DNA of 64,000 nt from positions 1 to 64,000 of the forward strand of contig JAJYDQ010000001.1 in assembly GCA_021777225.1 (NCBI GenBank), written 5' to 3'. The notes below the pieces were generated by a model. The model was not told the origin of the DNA, ran no database searches, and saw nothing but the letters and a program-made list of their open reading frames with translations. Shown piece after piece: positions 1 through 8,613 of this stretch. Each line of letters opens with the position of its first letter. The first letter of the stretch is position 1. Source of the stretch: Deltaproteobacteria bacterium. Its GTDB lineage: Bacteria > Desulfobacterota > Desulfomonilia > Desulfomonilales > Desulfomonilaceae. The translations under genes were made by a program, and so were the position numbers.

Positions 1-93
1 ATTACCAATATACATTCCTGGAGTATTTCGGACAGCTTCCAGTCCATCCAAAACTCTAATTCGTTCCGCTCCATAATCGTTTGAATCAACCAA
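1..93 (-). CDS. gyrB: DNA gyrase subunit B, N-terminal fragment
   Basis: Only the first 31 codons are inside the window; the gene runs off the left edge. The visible peptide contains [12 protein letters not shown] followed by PGMYIG, the conserved start of the GyrB ATPase domain (supercoiling subunit of gyrase, with GyrA). The frame is closed upstream by a TAA, and the only start that fits is a TTG at 93, preceded by AAAGGT about 12 bases upstream. It lies 67 bp downstream of dnaN on the same strand, the usual dnaA-dnaN-gyrB order. ParE (topoisomerase IV) has a similar start, but the neighbourhood favours GyrB. Confidence 0.85.
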   Translation of the reverse strand, partial: MVDSNDYGAERIRVLDGLEAVRNTPGMYIGN

Positions 94-160
94 TTCTGTT
101 TTTTTACCTTTCGATTATAATTTGATTAAGCTCATACAGTGATACAGATTAATGGTCCAT

Positions 161-1258
161 CTACTTTCTCATTGGCATAACTATGCTGAAATAATTCGAA
201 TCAGGACCTGCAATAAATTTAATGGGGGCGCCTTCTTTATAATATTCAATGTATATATTTTCCAATTCAATATTAATAATTGCGTCCATCATATATACTA
301 CATTGAGAATAAGATTTATTTCTTCTTCATCTTTATATTCAACTTCAATTATGTCATTTGCTGCGCCCAAATCTGGATGATTAACGCTAAATTCGATTTG
401 ATCTGATTTAATTGTGACATTTACTCCCTTATTTCTATCTGATGTCAATATCGCCATCCGTTTCAAAGATTGAAGTAAAACATTTCTTTTGGCCAAAATC
501 ATTTTAGCTTTATCTGTAGGCAGGACCCTTAAATAATCAGGATAATCACCTTCAATTAATCTTATTGTCATCATTGCTTTTGAAGTTTTTACAACAAGAT
601 TTTTGCGGTCAAAACCTATTTCAGCCTTATCTTTCTGACCCTCAAGAAGTCTTTTAAGTTCCAAAAGACCCTTTTTTGGAGCAATAACCTTTAAATCCAA
701 AGGTATGTCAATTTTTTCATCAATCAAAGCTAAACGATGTCCATCTGTCGCTACGAATCTCGTTTGATTTTCGTTTTTCTCAATTAATACACCATTAAGA
801 TTGAATCTTGAATCATCATTGGATGATGCAAATAGTGTCTTATCTAACATATGAACTATTTTCTCACATGGTATCTCATGTGTGTCAACATCTTCAATGT
901 TCGCCCACGCTGGAAAGTCAGAAGGGTCCATACCTGCAATATCAAAAGATGATCTTCCAGAGGTTATTTTAATTCTGAATCGATCAGTGAGTTCTATTCT
1001 CACAGGGCCAGGTGAAAGTTCCTTAACAATTTCTAAAAATTTTCTTGCAGGTACTGTTGCAAATCCTTCACTTGAATTTTCACAGTTGTAAATTGCACGT
1101 ATCCCAACTTCAAGATCAGTGGCTGTGATTGACAATACGTTGTCTCTAACTTCTATCAAAGCATGAGTGAGAATTGGCAGAGGAGATCGTCTTTCCGTAA
1201 TTGGGACAATTTTTGACATTCCTTCTGTTATTGCGTCCTTCTGAATTTCAAAGAACAT
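161..1258 (-). CDS. dnaN: DNA polymerase III beta subunit (sliding clamp)
   Basis: 365 residues, the normal length of the beta clamp, which encircles DNA and tethers polymerase III, MutS and other partners. The three-domain clamp pattern is readable: an N-terminal stretch with RRSPLPILTHALIEV, a central FVATDGHRLALI motif, and the C-terminal IVMPMR typical of the family. The start at 1258 has AAGGAG eight bases upstream. Same strand and order as dnaA (upstream) and gyrB (downstream), consistent with an origin-linked replication operon. A 218-bp AT-rich gap separates it from dnaA. Confidence 0.97.
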   Translation of the reverse strand: MFFEIQKDAITEGMSKIVPITERRSPLPILTHALIEVRDNVLSITATDLEVGIRAIYNCENSSEGFATVPARKFLEIVKELSPGPVRIELTDRFRIKITSGRSSFDIAGMDPSDFPAWANIEDVDTHEIPCEKIVHMLDKTLFASSNDDSRFNLNGVLIEKNENQTRFVATDGHRLALIDEKIDIPLDLKVIAPKKGLLELKRLLEGQKDKAEIGFDRKNLVVKTSKAMMTIRLIEGDYPDYLRVLPTDKAKMILAKRNVLLQSLKRMAILTSDRNKGVNVTIKSDQIEFSVNHPDLGAANDIIEVEYKDEEEINLILNVVYMMDAIINIELENIYIEYYKEGAPIKFIAGPDSNYFSIVMPMRK

Positions 1259-1476
1259 GTATGGTCTCCTTGCCTATTATATTCTTAAATTTAAAAAATA
1301 AATTTAGTAGTCGTAATAAGACCTGTGAATACGTGGAAAACATTATTAAACTCAGCATACGGGCAGTGATTACCTGTTAATAAAACTATAGTTAAAATGT
1401 GCAAATATTGTTAATAAATTTATTAAAAGATCTATAGACAGCATTTTCACAACTTTTTATTGAGTTATCCAGGAAA
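1259..1476. other. dnaA-dnaN spacer, weak origin candidate
   Basis: A 218-bp, strongly AT-rich gap. It holds imperfect DnaA-box-like sites: TGTGAATAC at 1324-1332 (one mismatch to TTATNCACA on the minus strand), ATTTTCACA at 1443-1451 and TTATCCAGG at 1465-1473 (two mismatches each). Origins often lie beside dnaA, so this is a possible part of oriC, but no perfect box cluster is visible and the call rests mainly on position and composition. Confidence 0.25.
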
Positions 1477-2823
1477 TTATATCCCTCTGATTTCTTTTCT
1501 TAAAGCTTCAAGAATTGTTTTGAGCGAATGATCAGTTTCAAGACGCTTTTCGATTTTTTTTGCTCCATAAATGACCGTTGAGTGATCTTTACCACCAAAT
1601 GCAGCTCCAATTTCTGGATATGATAAGTCCGTCAAATTTCTCGCCAGGTACATTCCTACCTGGCGAGGCAAAGAGTACAGCTTATGCTTTTTCTTTGATT
1701 TTAGATCAGTGGTCTTGATATTAAAAGATTTAGCTACATGAGAAATAATGTCTTCAATAGTGATATTTTTAGTGTTTCTGTGCAAAATTTCTCTGAGGGC
1801 GAGTTTAGCCAGGTTCGTGGAAATCGGAATGCCCTGTAAAGAACTCATTGCAATGACTCTTATTAAATAACCCACGAGTTCTCTAATATTTGATTCAACC
1901 TGTTCAGCTAAAAAATAGGCCACATCATCAGGCAAATCGAATGAATCTTCGAAAGATTTCCTCTTTAAGATCGCAACCTTAGTCTCCAAGTCAGGAGGAC
2001 TCATATCTGCTATCAATCCCCAACTAAAACGAGATCTCAATCTTTCTTCCATATTTGATATTTCATTTGGAAATCTGTCTGATGTAATGACGATTTGTTT
2101 TGAAGCTTCGTAAAGTGAATTGAAAGTATGAAAAAACTCCTCTTGTGTTCTCTCTTTTCCGGCGATGAATTGAATGTCATCGATCATCAGCAAATCGAGT
2201 TTACGGTATTTATTTCTAAAATCCACCATCCTATCGAAACGAAGCGCATTTATCATTTCATTGGTAAACTCTTCAGAAGTCACAAAAGCCATGTTTTTAT
2301 TTTTTTCTCTAATGGCTATAGAATATCCAATAGCGCTCATTAAATGGGTTTTACCCAAACCAACACTTCCATAAATAAATAATGGGTTATAACTTCCTCC
2401 AAGGTTTTCAGATACAGATCTGGCGGCTGCATGCGCAAACTGATTGCATGACCCAACTACAAAGCTTTCAAAAGTATACCTTGGATTTAGGTTACGTTTC
2501 CTAACAAACTCATTATTTTTAAGAGTTAGTTGTTGAGGTTCAACCGTATCACCGCATTCAGCGATTGGTTCCTGAGAACTGGATTCACCGCGAATCACAA
2601 ATTCAATTCGTAATTCAGCGCCAGTCAACTCAAAAACAGTGGCGGAAATTAGACTGAGATAGTGGTCTTTTATCCAAACAACAAAGAAATTATTTGGCGC
2701 AGAAAGTACGATTTGTTCTTCAGATACGTTTTCACAGAGAATAGGGGAAAGCCAGGTTACGAAAGTATGTTCGTTCACCTGATCGCGAAGTTTTTTCAGA
2801 CATTGTTCCCAAAGGGTTATCAT
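1477..2823 (-). CDS. dnaA: Chromosomal replication initiator DnaA
   Basis: 448 residues, full length. Domain I occupies roughly residues 1-80; the AAA+ domain III carries Walker A GSVGLGKTHL near residue 152 and Walker B LLMIDDIQF near 212; the C-terminal DNA-binding domain IV contains the signature GGKDHSTVIYGAKKIE. The protein binds DnaA boxes and melts oriC. It is followed by dnaN after a 218-bp AT-rich spacer and preceded by parB 64 bp upstream. No strong Shine-Dalgarno is visible before the ATG at 2823. Confidence 0.98.
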   Translation of the reverse strand: MITLWEQCLKKLRDQVNEHTFVTWLSPILCENVSEEQIVLSAPNNFFVVWIKDHYLSLISATVFELTGAELRIEFVIRGESSSQEPIAECGDTVEPQQLTLKNNEFVRKRNLNPRYTFESFVVGSCNQFAHAAARSVSENLGGSYNPLFIYGSVGLGKTHLMSAIGYSIAIREKNKNMAFVTSEEFTNEMINALRFDRMVDFRNKYRKLDLLMIDDIQFIAGKERTQEEFFHTFNSLYEASKQIVITSDRFPNEISNMEERLRSRFSWGLIADMSPPDLETKVAILKRKSFEDSFDLPDDVAYFLAEQVESNIRELVGYLIRVIAMSSLQGIPISTNLAKLALREILHRNTKNITIEDIISHVAKSFNIKTTDLKSKKKHKLYSLPRQVGMYLARNLTDLSYPEIGAAFGGKDHSTVIYGAKKIEKRLETDHSLKTILEALRKEIRGI

Positions 2824-2887
2824 CTAGAAATTCTAACAAAATTAATAAGATATTATTTTTTAACGGTATCATGTGACTCATATATTT

Positions 2888-3790
2888 TCAAGTTAATTCT
2901 TCCGAAAAACCGATTGTGTCTAAAAGCCTAACAAGTTCGTCGTTTGAGTAAAAATGAAATTCAATTTTTCCTGATCCGGCGGATTGGGACCGTACTGTAA
3001 CTTTTGTCGAAAATTGTCTGGATAGACTCTTTTCAAGCTGGGCCATGTTGCACGAAGATTCATTTCGCTGGATCTTATTACGGTTTTGCTGTTTGTCTTT
3101 ATAATTTTGAACAATCCTTTCAAGTTCTCTTACAGATAACTTACGTCGGACAATTTTTTCCGACAAAGATAACTGGGTTTCTATATGATCAACCGCTAGT
3201 AAAGTTCTCGCATGACCCATTGAAATTTCACGATTTCTAACGCTGTTTTTTATTGGTTCAGGTAAACGGAGTAATCTCAGATGATTAGTTATATCTGTTC
3301 TATCTTTTCCAATACGTGTAGCTAATACTTCATGAGTATATGAAAATTTCATAATCAAAGTTTCGTATGCTTCGGCCGTGTCAAGTGGATTCAAATCTTC
3401 CCTTTGAAGATTTTCAATCAAAGCTATTTCAAGAGATTCCTTTTCGGTGACATCGCGTACTATAACTGGCAGACTTTGAATTTTAGCTAAAATAGCCGCT
3501 CGCCATCGTCGTTCACCAGCCACGATTTCATAAGTCCCCTCATTGGTAGATCGTACTATTATAGGTTGAATTAAACCAATTTCGGCAATTGAAGAAGCTA
3601 ATTCGCTCAAGCTTTGATTATCGAAACTTTGTCGAGGCTGGTTTGGATTTGGCTGAATTGTATGAACTGGAACCATCTTTGCCTGAATATTGGAAATATT
3701 TAAATTTTCATCAATTTTTGGAGGAATTAAGGCGTCCAGTCCCAAACCTAAGGCATTACGCTTTTTAACAGTTTCTTTTTGTTTCAGCAT
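2888..3790 (-). CDS. parB: Chromosome partitioning protein ParB
   Basis: ParB/Spo0J: CTP-dependent DNA clamp that loads at parS and works with ParA in origin segregation. 300 residues from the chosen start. Visible: NALGLGLDALIPP near the N terminus, the QPRQSF and GERRWRAA (CTP-binding) motifs, ENLQREDLNPLDTAEAY, and a helix-turn-helix with MGHAR. The ATG at 3790 was preferred over a longer form starting at 3847 because it has AAGGAG eight bases upstream and starts at the family's conserved MLKQK-type N terminus; it overlaps the 3' end of parA by 26 bp, implying coupling. I did not find a canonical parS 16-mer in the window. Confidence 0.96.
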   Translation of the reverse strand: MLKQKETVKKRNALGLGLDALIPPKIDENLNISNIQAKMVPVHTIQPNPNQPRQSFDNQSLSELASSIAEIGLIQPIIVRSTNEGTYEIVAGERRWRAAILAKIQSLPVIVRDVTEKESLEIALIENLQREDLNPLDTAEAYETLIMKFSYTHEVLATRIGKDRTDITNHLRLLRLPEPIKNSVRNREISMGHARTLLAVDHIETQLSLSEKIVRRKLSVRELERIVQNYKDKQQNRNKIQRNESSCNMAQLEKSLSRQFSTKVTVRSQSAGSGKIEFHFYSNDELVRLLDTIGFSEELT

Positions 3791-4541
3791 CCAGAATCTC
3801 CTTAGTGAGAGCCATGTAACTAGTAGCGCCAGTAGATTGTGGATCATATATCATCACTGGTTTTCCAAAACTAGGCGCTTCTGAAAGTCTTACATTTCTG
3901 GGTATAACCGTTTTAAAAACCCTATCCGCCAGATTCTGCCTAACATTATCAACGACCTGATGACATATGTTGTTCCTGGAATCAAACATGGTTAAAACGA
4001 AGCCCTCAATAAATAAAGCTTCATTAAAAATATTTTGAACCTTTTGAACTGTATTTATAAGGGCGCTAACTCCCTCCAAAGCATAATATTCGCACTGAAT
4101 CGGAATAATTACAGACTGAGCCGCAACCAACGCATTTAAAGTCAAAAAACCCAAAGATGGCGGACAATCTATCAATATGTAATCATAATCGTTCTCAAGA
4201 ACACCTATCATTTTAGAAAGGAACTGTTGTCTATTTTCAAGGGCCACGAGTTCAACCTCAGCCCCTATTAAACTTTGGGAAGAGGGAATAATAAAAAGAT
4301 CATTGATTTCAGTATATTTTATTATTGAAGACGGTTCTATCTGGCCAATAAGCGCCTGGTAAATTGACGGCTCCCCTGAGGCAAGCCTGAACCCTACTCC
4401 AGTAGATGCATTAGCTTGAGGATCAATATCTATTAAGAGCGTCCTTCTCTTTAGCATCGCCAGACAAGCGGATATATTAACCGCTGTAGTGGTTTTGCCA
4501 ACCCCACCTTTTTGATTACATATACAAATCACGCGTAACAT
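3765..4541 (-). CDS. parA: Chromosome partitioning ATPase ParA (Soj)
   Basis: 258 residues, normal for chromosomal ParA. The deviant Walker A motif KGGVGKTTTAVN lies at residues 10-21, and switch motifs DIDPQANAS and LIDCPPSLGFLTLNAL follow. It dimerises on ATP and binds nucleoid DNA to pull ParB-parS complexes apart. The ATG at 4541 sits directly beside a near-perfect dyad (4544-4573), and no good Shine-Dalgarno is visible in front, so its translation or transcription may be controlled there. The downstream parB overlaps it. Confidence 0.97.
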   Translation of the reverse strand: MLRVICICNQKGGVGKTTTAVNISACLAMLKRRTLLIDIDPQANASTGVGFRLASGEPSIYQALIGQIEPSSIIKYTEINDLFIIPSSQSLIGAEVELVALENRQQFLSKMIGVLENDYDYILIDCPPSLGFLTLNALVAAQSVIIPIQCEYYALEGVSALINTVQKVQNIFNEALFIEGFVLTMFDSRNNICHQVVDNVRQNLADRVFKTVIPRNVRLSEAPSFGKPVMIYDPQSTGATSYMALTKEILDAETKRNC

Positions 4542-4543
4542 AG

Positions 4544-4573
4544 TTCAGCATCCACAATATATTGTGTGCTGAA
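4544..4573. promoter_or_regulatory. Dyad immediately upstream of parA
   Basis: Two base pairs before the parA ATG lies a dyad: outer arms TTCAGCA (4544-4550) and TGCTGAA (4567-4573), inner perfect palindrome CACAATATATTGTG (4553-4566), with two unpaired bases (TC) on the left. In the parA mRNA this would be a hairpin covering the ribosome landing zone; in DNA it looks like an operator for a dimeric regulator, perhaps ParA or ParB acting on its own operon. Function is inference. Confidence 0.5.
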
Positions 4574-4692
4574 GCAATATCATAAAAGAGAATTATTAGA
4601 CAACGTAAAAATGGAGTCATATCAAACATAGCAAAACAAGGTATTATGATGAAACCAGAAATAGCAGTTTCCTGAGTGAAAAAATTCACACG

Positions 4693-5352
4693 CTAATCTA
4701 ACTGATACCTGATAACACAGCGGCTTAAATTAAAGTATGGCAATTTTCCAGTCCAACTTTCCACTCGATGATACCCGACAAATTCAGTTTCCTCGACGCT
4801 TGGCTGTCCAGAATACATTCGTATTACTGATCCGCCTGAATTCAATATTCTTGGGATATTCAAATACTTAAAGGATTTTTTAGGCAAAGCTCTGAATGAA
4901 ACCACATCAAATTTATTGGAAATATGACTTTTAAAATAATCCTGGAATTGAAGATTGATAAACTTTATTGTCGTTAACCCCAATTCTTTAGCCACTAACT
5001 TTAGGAAAACAATCCTTTTTGGGTTCCTATCCAGTAACGCCATAAACAAGGAATCATCAACGATTTTAATCACAAGTCCGGGAAAACCTGCGCCAGCGCC
5101 AATATCTAAAAAATGCGCCTTAGAATTTAACGGCAACACTTTGAAAATAGTTAGAGAATCCAAAAAGTGAAAGACAGCTATTTTTTTAGCGTCCGCAATG
5201 GAAGTAAGATTAAATCTTGAGTTCCAATATCTCAACAACTCTAAGTAAATCAGCATATTAGAAATACTTGAGTCTGAAACCCCAATTCCCAAAGACTCGC
5301 ATCCATCAGATAAGATATCTGAAATATTAGGAAGACATTTCGGTTGAGTCAT
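4693..5352 (-). CDS. rsmG: 16S rRNA (guanine527-N7)-methyltransferase RsmG
   Basis: 219 residues (family about 205-240). The SAM-binding motif LDIGAGAGFPGLVIKI is plain, followed by DRNPKRIVFLKLVAKELGL, which fits GidB/RsmG. It methylates N7 of G527 in 16S rRNA using S-adenosylmethionine. Its place beside parA is a common origin-region arrangement. The start at 5352 overlaps the end of cutA by 26 bp, so the two are probably co-transcribed and translationally coupled; a 151-bp gap separates it from parA. Confidence 0.94.
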   Translation of the reverse strand: MTQPKCLPNISDILSDGCESLGIGVSDSSISNMLIYLELLRYWNSRFNLTSIADAKKIAVFHFLDSLTIFKVLPLNSKAHFLDIGAGAGFPGLVIKIVDDSLFMALLDRNPKRIVFLKLVAKELGLTTIKFINLQFQDYFKSHISNKFDVVSFRALPKKSFKYLNIPRILNSGGSVIRMYSGQPSVEETEFVGYHRVESWTGKLPYFNLSRCVIRYQLD

Positions 5353-5653
5353 TTATCCATTCCAAATATTCATGGAGACCATCGGAAATTTTGACACAAA
5401 TTATTTCAGGCACTTCATAAGGATGTATCTCTTTCACCCGCTCTTCGAGCCTTTTAAATAAACTTGATCTGGTCTTGGCAATCAAGAGCGTTTCCTTTTC
5501 ATCGCACATTTTTCCCTGCCACCAATAAATTGATCTATACCCATTTAAAATATTTACGCAGGCTACAATCTTTTCCCGTACTAGAACAGACGCGATATTT
5601 ACTGCGTTTTCGGGCGTATCGACAGAAACAAAACAGATCACATATGATTCCAT
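5327..5653 (-). CDS. cutA: CutA1-family divalent-cation tolerance protein
   Basis: 108 residues, the usual CutA1 length. Recognisable features are VREKIVACVNILNGYRSIYWWQGK and the near-terminal HPYEVPEIICVKISDG, both family signatures. CutA1 forms a very stable PII-like trimer; its link to copper tolerance is historical and its true ligand is uncertain. It is the first gene of the cutA-rsmG pair; the next gene upstream (carD) diverges from it. Confidence 0.93.
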   Translation of the reverse strand: MESYVICFVSVDTPENAVNIASVLVREKIVACVNILNGYRSIYWWQGKMCDEKETLLIAKTRSSLFKRLEERVKEIHPYEVPEIICVKISDGLHEYLEWINDSTEMSS

Positions 5654-5902
5654 AATTACTCCATATTGTGCTTTTATGTTGACAAGCTACTATAAGTTGT
5701 ATAACTTCATCCTCGGTGAAACCCTCAAAGGGGTAGGAAACGGTCGAGAGGGGTCCTTTTTGCAGGGTCCCAATGGCGAAACCTTAATCGAAAAGACTTG
5801 TAAAGTCACCAAAACGCTTTAAAAAGCGCCTCTCTGATGGGTTAATTTTTTCCGGACCAAGATCTGCACCGATCAGTGAACCAAAAAGAAAGGGAGCTGG
5901 TA
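5654..5902 (+). promoter_or_regulatory. Divergent promoter/leader region before the CarD gene
   Basis: 249 bp between the divergent cutA and carD genes. A TTGACA lies at 5679-5684, with TATAAC 15 bp further (5700-5705) or TAACTT at 17 bp as a possible -10. The following ~150 bases are GC-richer than their flanks, with a possible ACCC/GGGT hairpin near 5725-5742, direct repeats of GGGTCC (about 5753 and 5767) and a small CGCTT/AAGCG hairpin near 5815-5828. I could not match it to any riboswitch family. Confidence 0.35.
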
Positions 5903-6433
5903 ATGTTCAAGATCGGAGAAGTCGTAGTTTACCCGGTTCATGGGGTAGCAAGAATAGTTGGAATTAGGAAAGAAAAAATTGGAAACTCTGACCAGCTCTG
6001 CTACATATTGGAAACAGAAATAAAAACAGCTAATGAAAAGCCTGTAATCAAACTTCCAATAGATAAGGTCGAATCCAACCGCGTACGAAAAATTGTTGAC
6101 GAAAGTGAAGTCTCTCAAGTTATGGATATCCTGGAAAAACGTGGGATGAAAACAGATACTCAAACTTGGAATCGTAGGCACCGGGAATATCAGGATAAAA
6201 TGAGAACAGGAAGCATTTTTCAGGCAGCGGAAGTATACAGGGATTTGAGTTTACTCAAAGAAAACAAAGATCTCTCCCACGGGGAAAGACGACTTTTCGA
6301 CCAGGCCCACAATTTATTAATCAAAGAACTTTCCATCGCTAAACACACAGATGAAACAGAAATAGAGCGTACTCTAAATTTCATTTTCCAAAAGAACAGC
6401 GACAATTTGTCTGAATCCCAAAAAGATTGTTGA
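5903..6433 (+). CDS. CarD family transcriptional regulator
   Basis: 176 residues from the chosen start (ATG at 5903, with GGGAG seven bases upstream; a longer in-frame version starts at 5876 but has no site). The N-terminal CarD_TRCF RNA-polymerase-interacting domain is clear: FKIGEVVVYPVHGVARI, then LPIDKVESNRVRKI; the C-terminal half is helical with a FQAAEVYRDLSLL segment typical of CarD proteins. CarD family members bind RNA polymerase beta and stabilise open promoter complexes. The downstream PIN-TRAM gene is 52 bp away on the same strand and may be co-transcribed. Confidence 0.92.
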   Translation: MFKIGEVVVYPVHGVARIVGIRKEKIGNSDQLCYILETEIKTANEKPVIKLPIDKVESNRVRKIVDESEVSQVMDILEKRGMKTDTQTWNRRHREYQDKMRTGSIFQAAEVYRDLSLLKENKDLSHGERRLFDQAHNLLIKELSIAKHTDETEIERTLNFIFQKNSDNLSESQKDC

Positions 6434-6485
6434 TCCTCAAAAAAAGATTGGATAATTCCCAGATATAAACCGAAAGGATCAACAT

Positions 6486-7475
6486 TTGCCACTTAGCAAG
6501 ACAATCTCAATAATAATTGTTGGGAGCTATGTCTTGTTTGGTAGTCTTATTGGTTTTTCTTTATTTGGTTCACTTGATCTAATACTTCTGGCTCAGATAT
6601 TTTTTCTTGTTCTGGCCTTTGGGACAATAAAGCTCCTCCAAATATGGTTAAACGCAGATGTCTTTAAAATAATTGGAGGGGTGTTTGGTGCTGTTACAGG
6701 ACTCATATCCGGTGTAATACTTACCTGGAACCTCTCATCAATATTCAATGGTCAAGAAATAGGCGGCCCAATTACCGGGCTCTTAATAATTATTCCTGTA
6801 CTTGTGGGACTGCAATTGGGTTCGGCAAAGGCACGGGAATTCAGGGAAAAAATCGGGAAAACCGATAGCAATACCAGAAAAATAGTAGGTGTTTTAGATA
6901 CTTCAGTAATTATAGACGGACGAATAGCCGATATTTGTGAAACAGGTTTTTTAGATGGCGATCTGATAATACCTCAATTTGTACTACAAGAATTGCAGGT
7001 TATTGCTGATTCAAGTGAATCGACCAAAAGAACGCGCGGAAGACGGGGCTTGGACATACTAAACAAGATGAAGAAACAAGCGTACGTAAAAATCATAATT
7101 TCGGAAACAGATTATCCATCAATTAAAGAAGTAGATCAAAAACTTATTCAGCTAGCTAAAAAAATTAATTGTTCAATAATTACAAACGATTTCAATCTAA
7201 ACAAGGTGGCTGAAGTTCACTCAATTCAAGTCCTTAACATTAACCAATTAGCTAATGCTCTAAAACCAATAGTACTTCCTGGTGAAACCATGAGAGTCCA
7301 GGTAATTAAAGAAGGCAAAGAGCCTAATCAAGGAGTCGCTTACCTGGATGACGGCACAATGGTTGTGATTGATAACGGTAAAAAACTTATGGGCCGCAAT
7401 ATTGACGCCACGGTAACTAGTGTACTGCAAACCACGGCTGGGCGAATGATCTTTGCTACTTACAAAGGGGCCTGA
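6486..7475 (+). CDS. PIN-TRAM domain membrane ribonuclease-like protein (YacL type)
   Basis: 329 residues starting at TTG (6486), with AAAGGA nine bases upstream. Residues 1-115 form about four transmembrane segments; residues about 135-250 are a PIN domain with acidic positions in VLDTSVIIDGRIADI, DFN and NDFNLNKVA; the C-terminal 60 residues are a TRAM domain (ETMRVQVIKEGKE onward). This matches the YacL/PilT-N family found beside carD and ispD in many bacteria. PIN domains are metal-dependent RNases and TRAM binds RNA, so a membrane-tethered RNase is the likely role; the substrate is unknown. Confidence 0.92.
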   Translation: MPLSKTISIIIVGSYVLFGSLIGFSLFGSLDLILLAQIFFLVLAFGTIKLLQIWLNADVFKIIGGVFGAVTGLISGVILTWNLSSIFNGQEIGGPITGLLIIIPVLVGLQLGSAKAREFREKIGKTDSNTRKIVGVLDTSVIIDGRIADICETGFLDGDLIIPQFVLQELQVIADSSESTKRTRGRRGLDILNKMKKQAYVKIIISETDYPSIKEVDQKLIQLAKKINCSIITNDFNLNKVAEVHSIQVLNINQLANALKPIVLPGETMRVQVIKEGKEPNQGVAYLDDGTMVVIDNGKKLMGRNIDATVTSVLQTTAGRMIFATYKGA

Positions 7476-7486
7476 ACCTCAAAAAG

Positions 7487-7529
7487 AAAAAAGGCTGGGA
7501 ACACAAATTTGTGTCAACATCCAACCTTT
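7487..7529. terminator. Hairpin between convergent genes
   Basis: Between the convergent PIN-TRAM gene and the gene ending at 7612. A perfect palindrome ACACAAATTTGTGT (7501-7514) is enclosed by AAAGGCTGG and CCAACCTTT arms (one mismatch). A-rich on the left and mildly T-rich on the right, it may act as a bidirectional terminator. Confidence 0.4.
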
Positions 7530-7611
7530 CCAAAATGAACCGGAAAATTTATGACATTGAATTTCAGCCATCAATGATTCGACTGAATCACCTAATTGAA
7601 CGACAGACCCA

Positions 7612-8358
7612 CTAACTCCTTCCTCTAGCGGCTAGATAGTCCTGCCAGAGCTTGACACCGGATTCCCCAGGATTGCCGGCATCGTTCCACCATCGGATAA
7701 AATCTTGATAAGTGACCAAAAAATCAGCCCATGTTCCATTTGGGGCGTATCTTTTTTTCCAGTCTGGGAAAAGATCATCGTTTGCAAGTTGAAATTCATC
7801 TTCACCGAAATCTGGAAAAGTTTTTTGGAATAATTTGAACCTTTCTTCAGCAGATACTTGAGTTTCATTAGGTTTCACTGTATTAACCGCTGTTTCTGGA
7901 ACTACCGGTTCGGCAGTGGCGGATTCTTTTGCTTGAGGCGCAGCTATATTTTCCTCTTTTGGGGCAGCAGCGGCGACTGTTGGAGAAACAGTATTCTTTT
8001 CGACTTCCGGCGCAACCACTTCTGGTGTTTTCATTGGCGCAACTTGCGGTAACTGAGGACCGGAAGACGAAGGTTCGAGCATAGACATAGCCGTAGGCAC
8101 AGAGACTGATTGAAGCTGAGCGGCTATCCAGCCCTTATTGGGCTCAAATTCTTGGATTCCTCCAAAAACTTTGTCAATCCTATATGCTTTTCCCAATCCA
8201 ACAGGGCTCAGATAATGATAACGATTTTGAACCCCCAGGAGCAAAAAACCTAAAGCGATAATACCAAGAAATACCCAGGAGTGAAGTTTGGTCCAACCAG
8301 GAGTTAATTTTAAATTATCCAAGTCGGGACGTCGCTCTTCTTTTGGTCTGTCGATCAT
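7612..8358 (-). CDS. Single-pass membrane protein with Ala/Pro/Glu-rich linker, unknown function
   Basis: 248 residues; I do not recognise a family. Layout: a short charged cytoplasmic N terminus, one transmembrane helix (WVFLGIIALGFLLLGV, about residues 28-43), a small domain to about residue 90, a low-complexity Ala/Pro/Glu/Val linker (about 95-170), then a conserved-looking acidic/aromatic tail with FPDFGEDEFQLANDDLFPDWKK and WADFLVTYQDFIRWWNDAG. The architecture suggests an inner-membrane anchored periplasmic protein whose tail reaches a partner, in the general style of TonB or SPOR proteins, but that is only an analogy. It ends in a convergent region with the PIN-TRAM gene. Confidence 0.75.
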   Translation of the reverse strand: MIDRPKEERRPDLDNLKLTPGWTKLHSWVFLGIIALGFLLLGVQNRYHYLSPVGLGKAYRIDKVFGGIQEFEPNKGWIAAQLQSVSVPTAMSMLEPSSSGPQLPQVAPMKTPEVVAPEVEKNTVSPTVAAAAPKEENIAAPQAKESATAEPVVPETAVNTVKPNETQVSAEERFKLFQKTFPDFGEDEFQLANDDLFPDWKKRYAPNGTWADFLVTYQDFIRWWNDAGNPGESGVKLWQDYLAARGRS

Positions 8359-8571
8359 CCCAAAGCCTCCTTTTAAAAGGGCGATGAAATGGGCAAAAGC
8401 CCTTGAATGTCTTTAATATATCACATTTGAAAAAATCTGTAAATATTTAAATGAATATAATTTTTTAGAGATGATAAAATTTTTGGAATAAGGGATGGTC
8501 CGAAAAAAAAGATGTCAAAGGAAAAAAATTGCTATTTGAAGTGAAAAAACGCTTGCCTGTTCGAAGAAATA

Positions 8572-8604
8572 TGGTAGTAAGGAATCACTTCTCAACATAC
8601 CCTT
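8572..8604 (+). repeat. Repeated motif, copy A
   Basis: Copy A of a motif also found at 10338-10368. Both begin TGGTAG, have 7-9 variable bases, then an identical ACTTCTCAACATACCCTT. TGGTA/TACC arms could pair into a small hairpin. The two copies flank the beta-barrel gene, 1.77 kb apart. No function is known to me. Confidence 0.55.
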
Positions 8605-8613
8605 TCGAATCGT

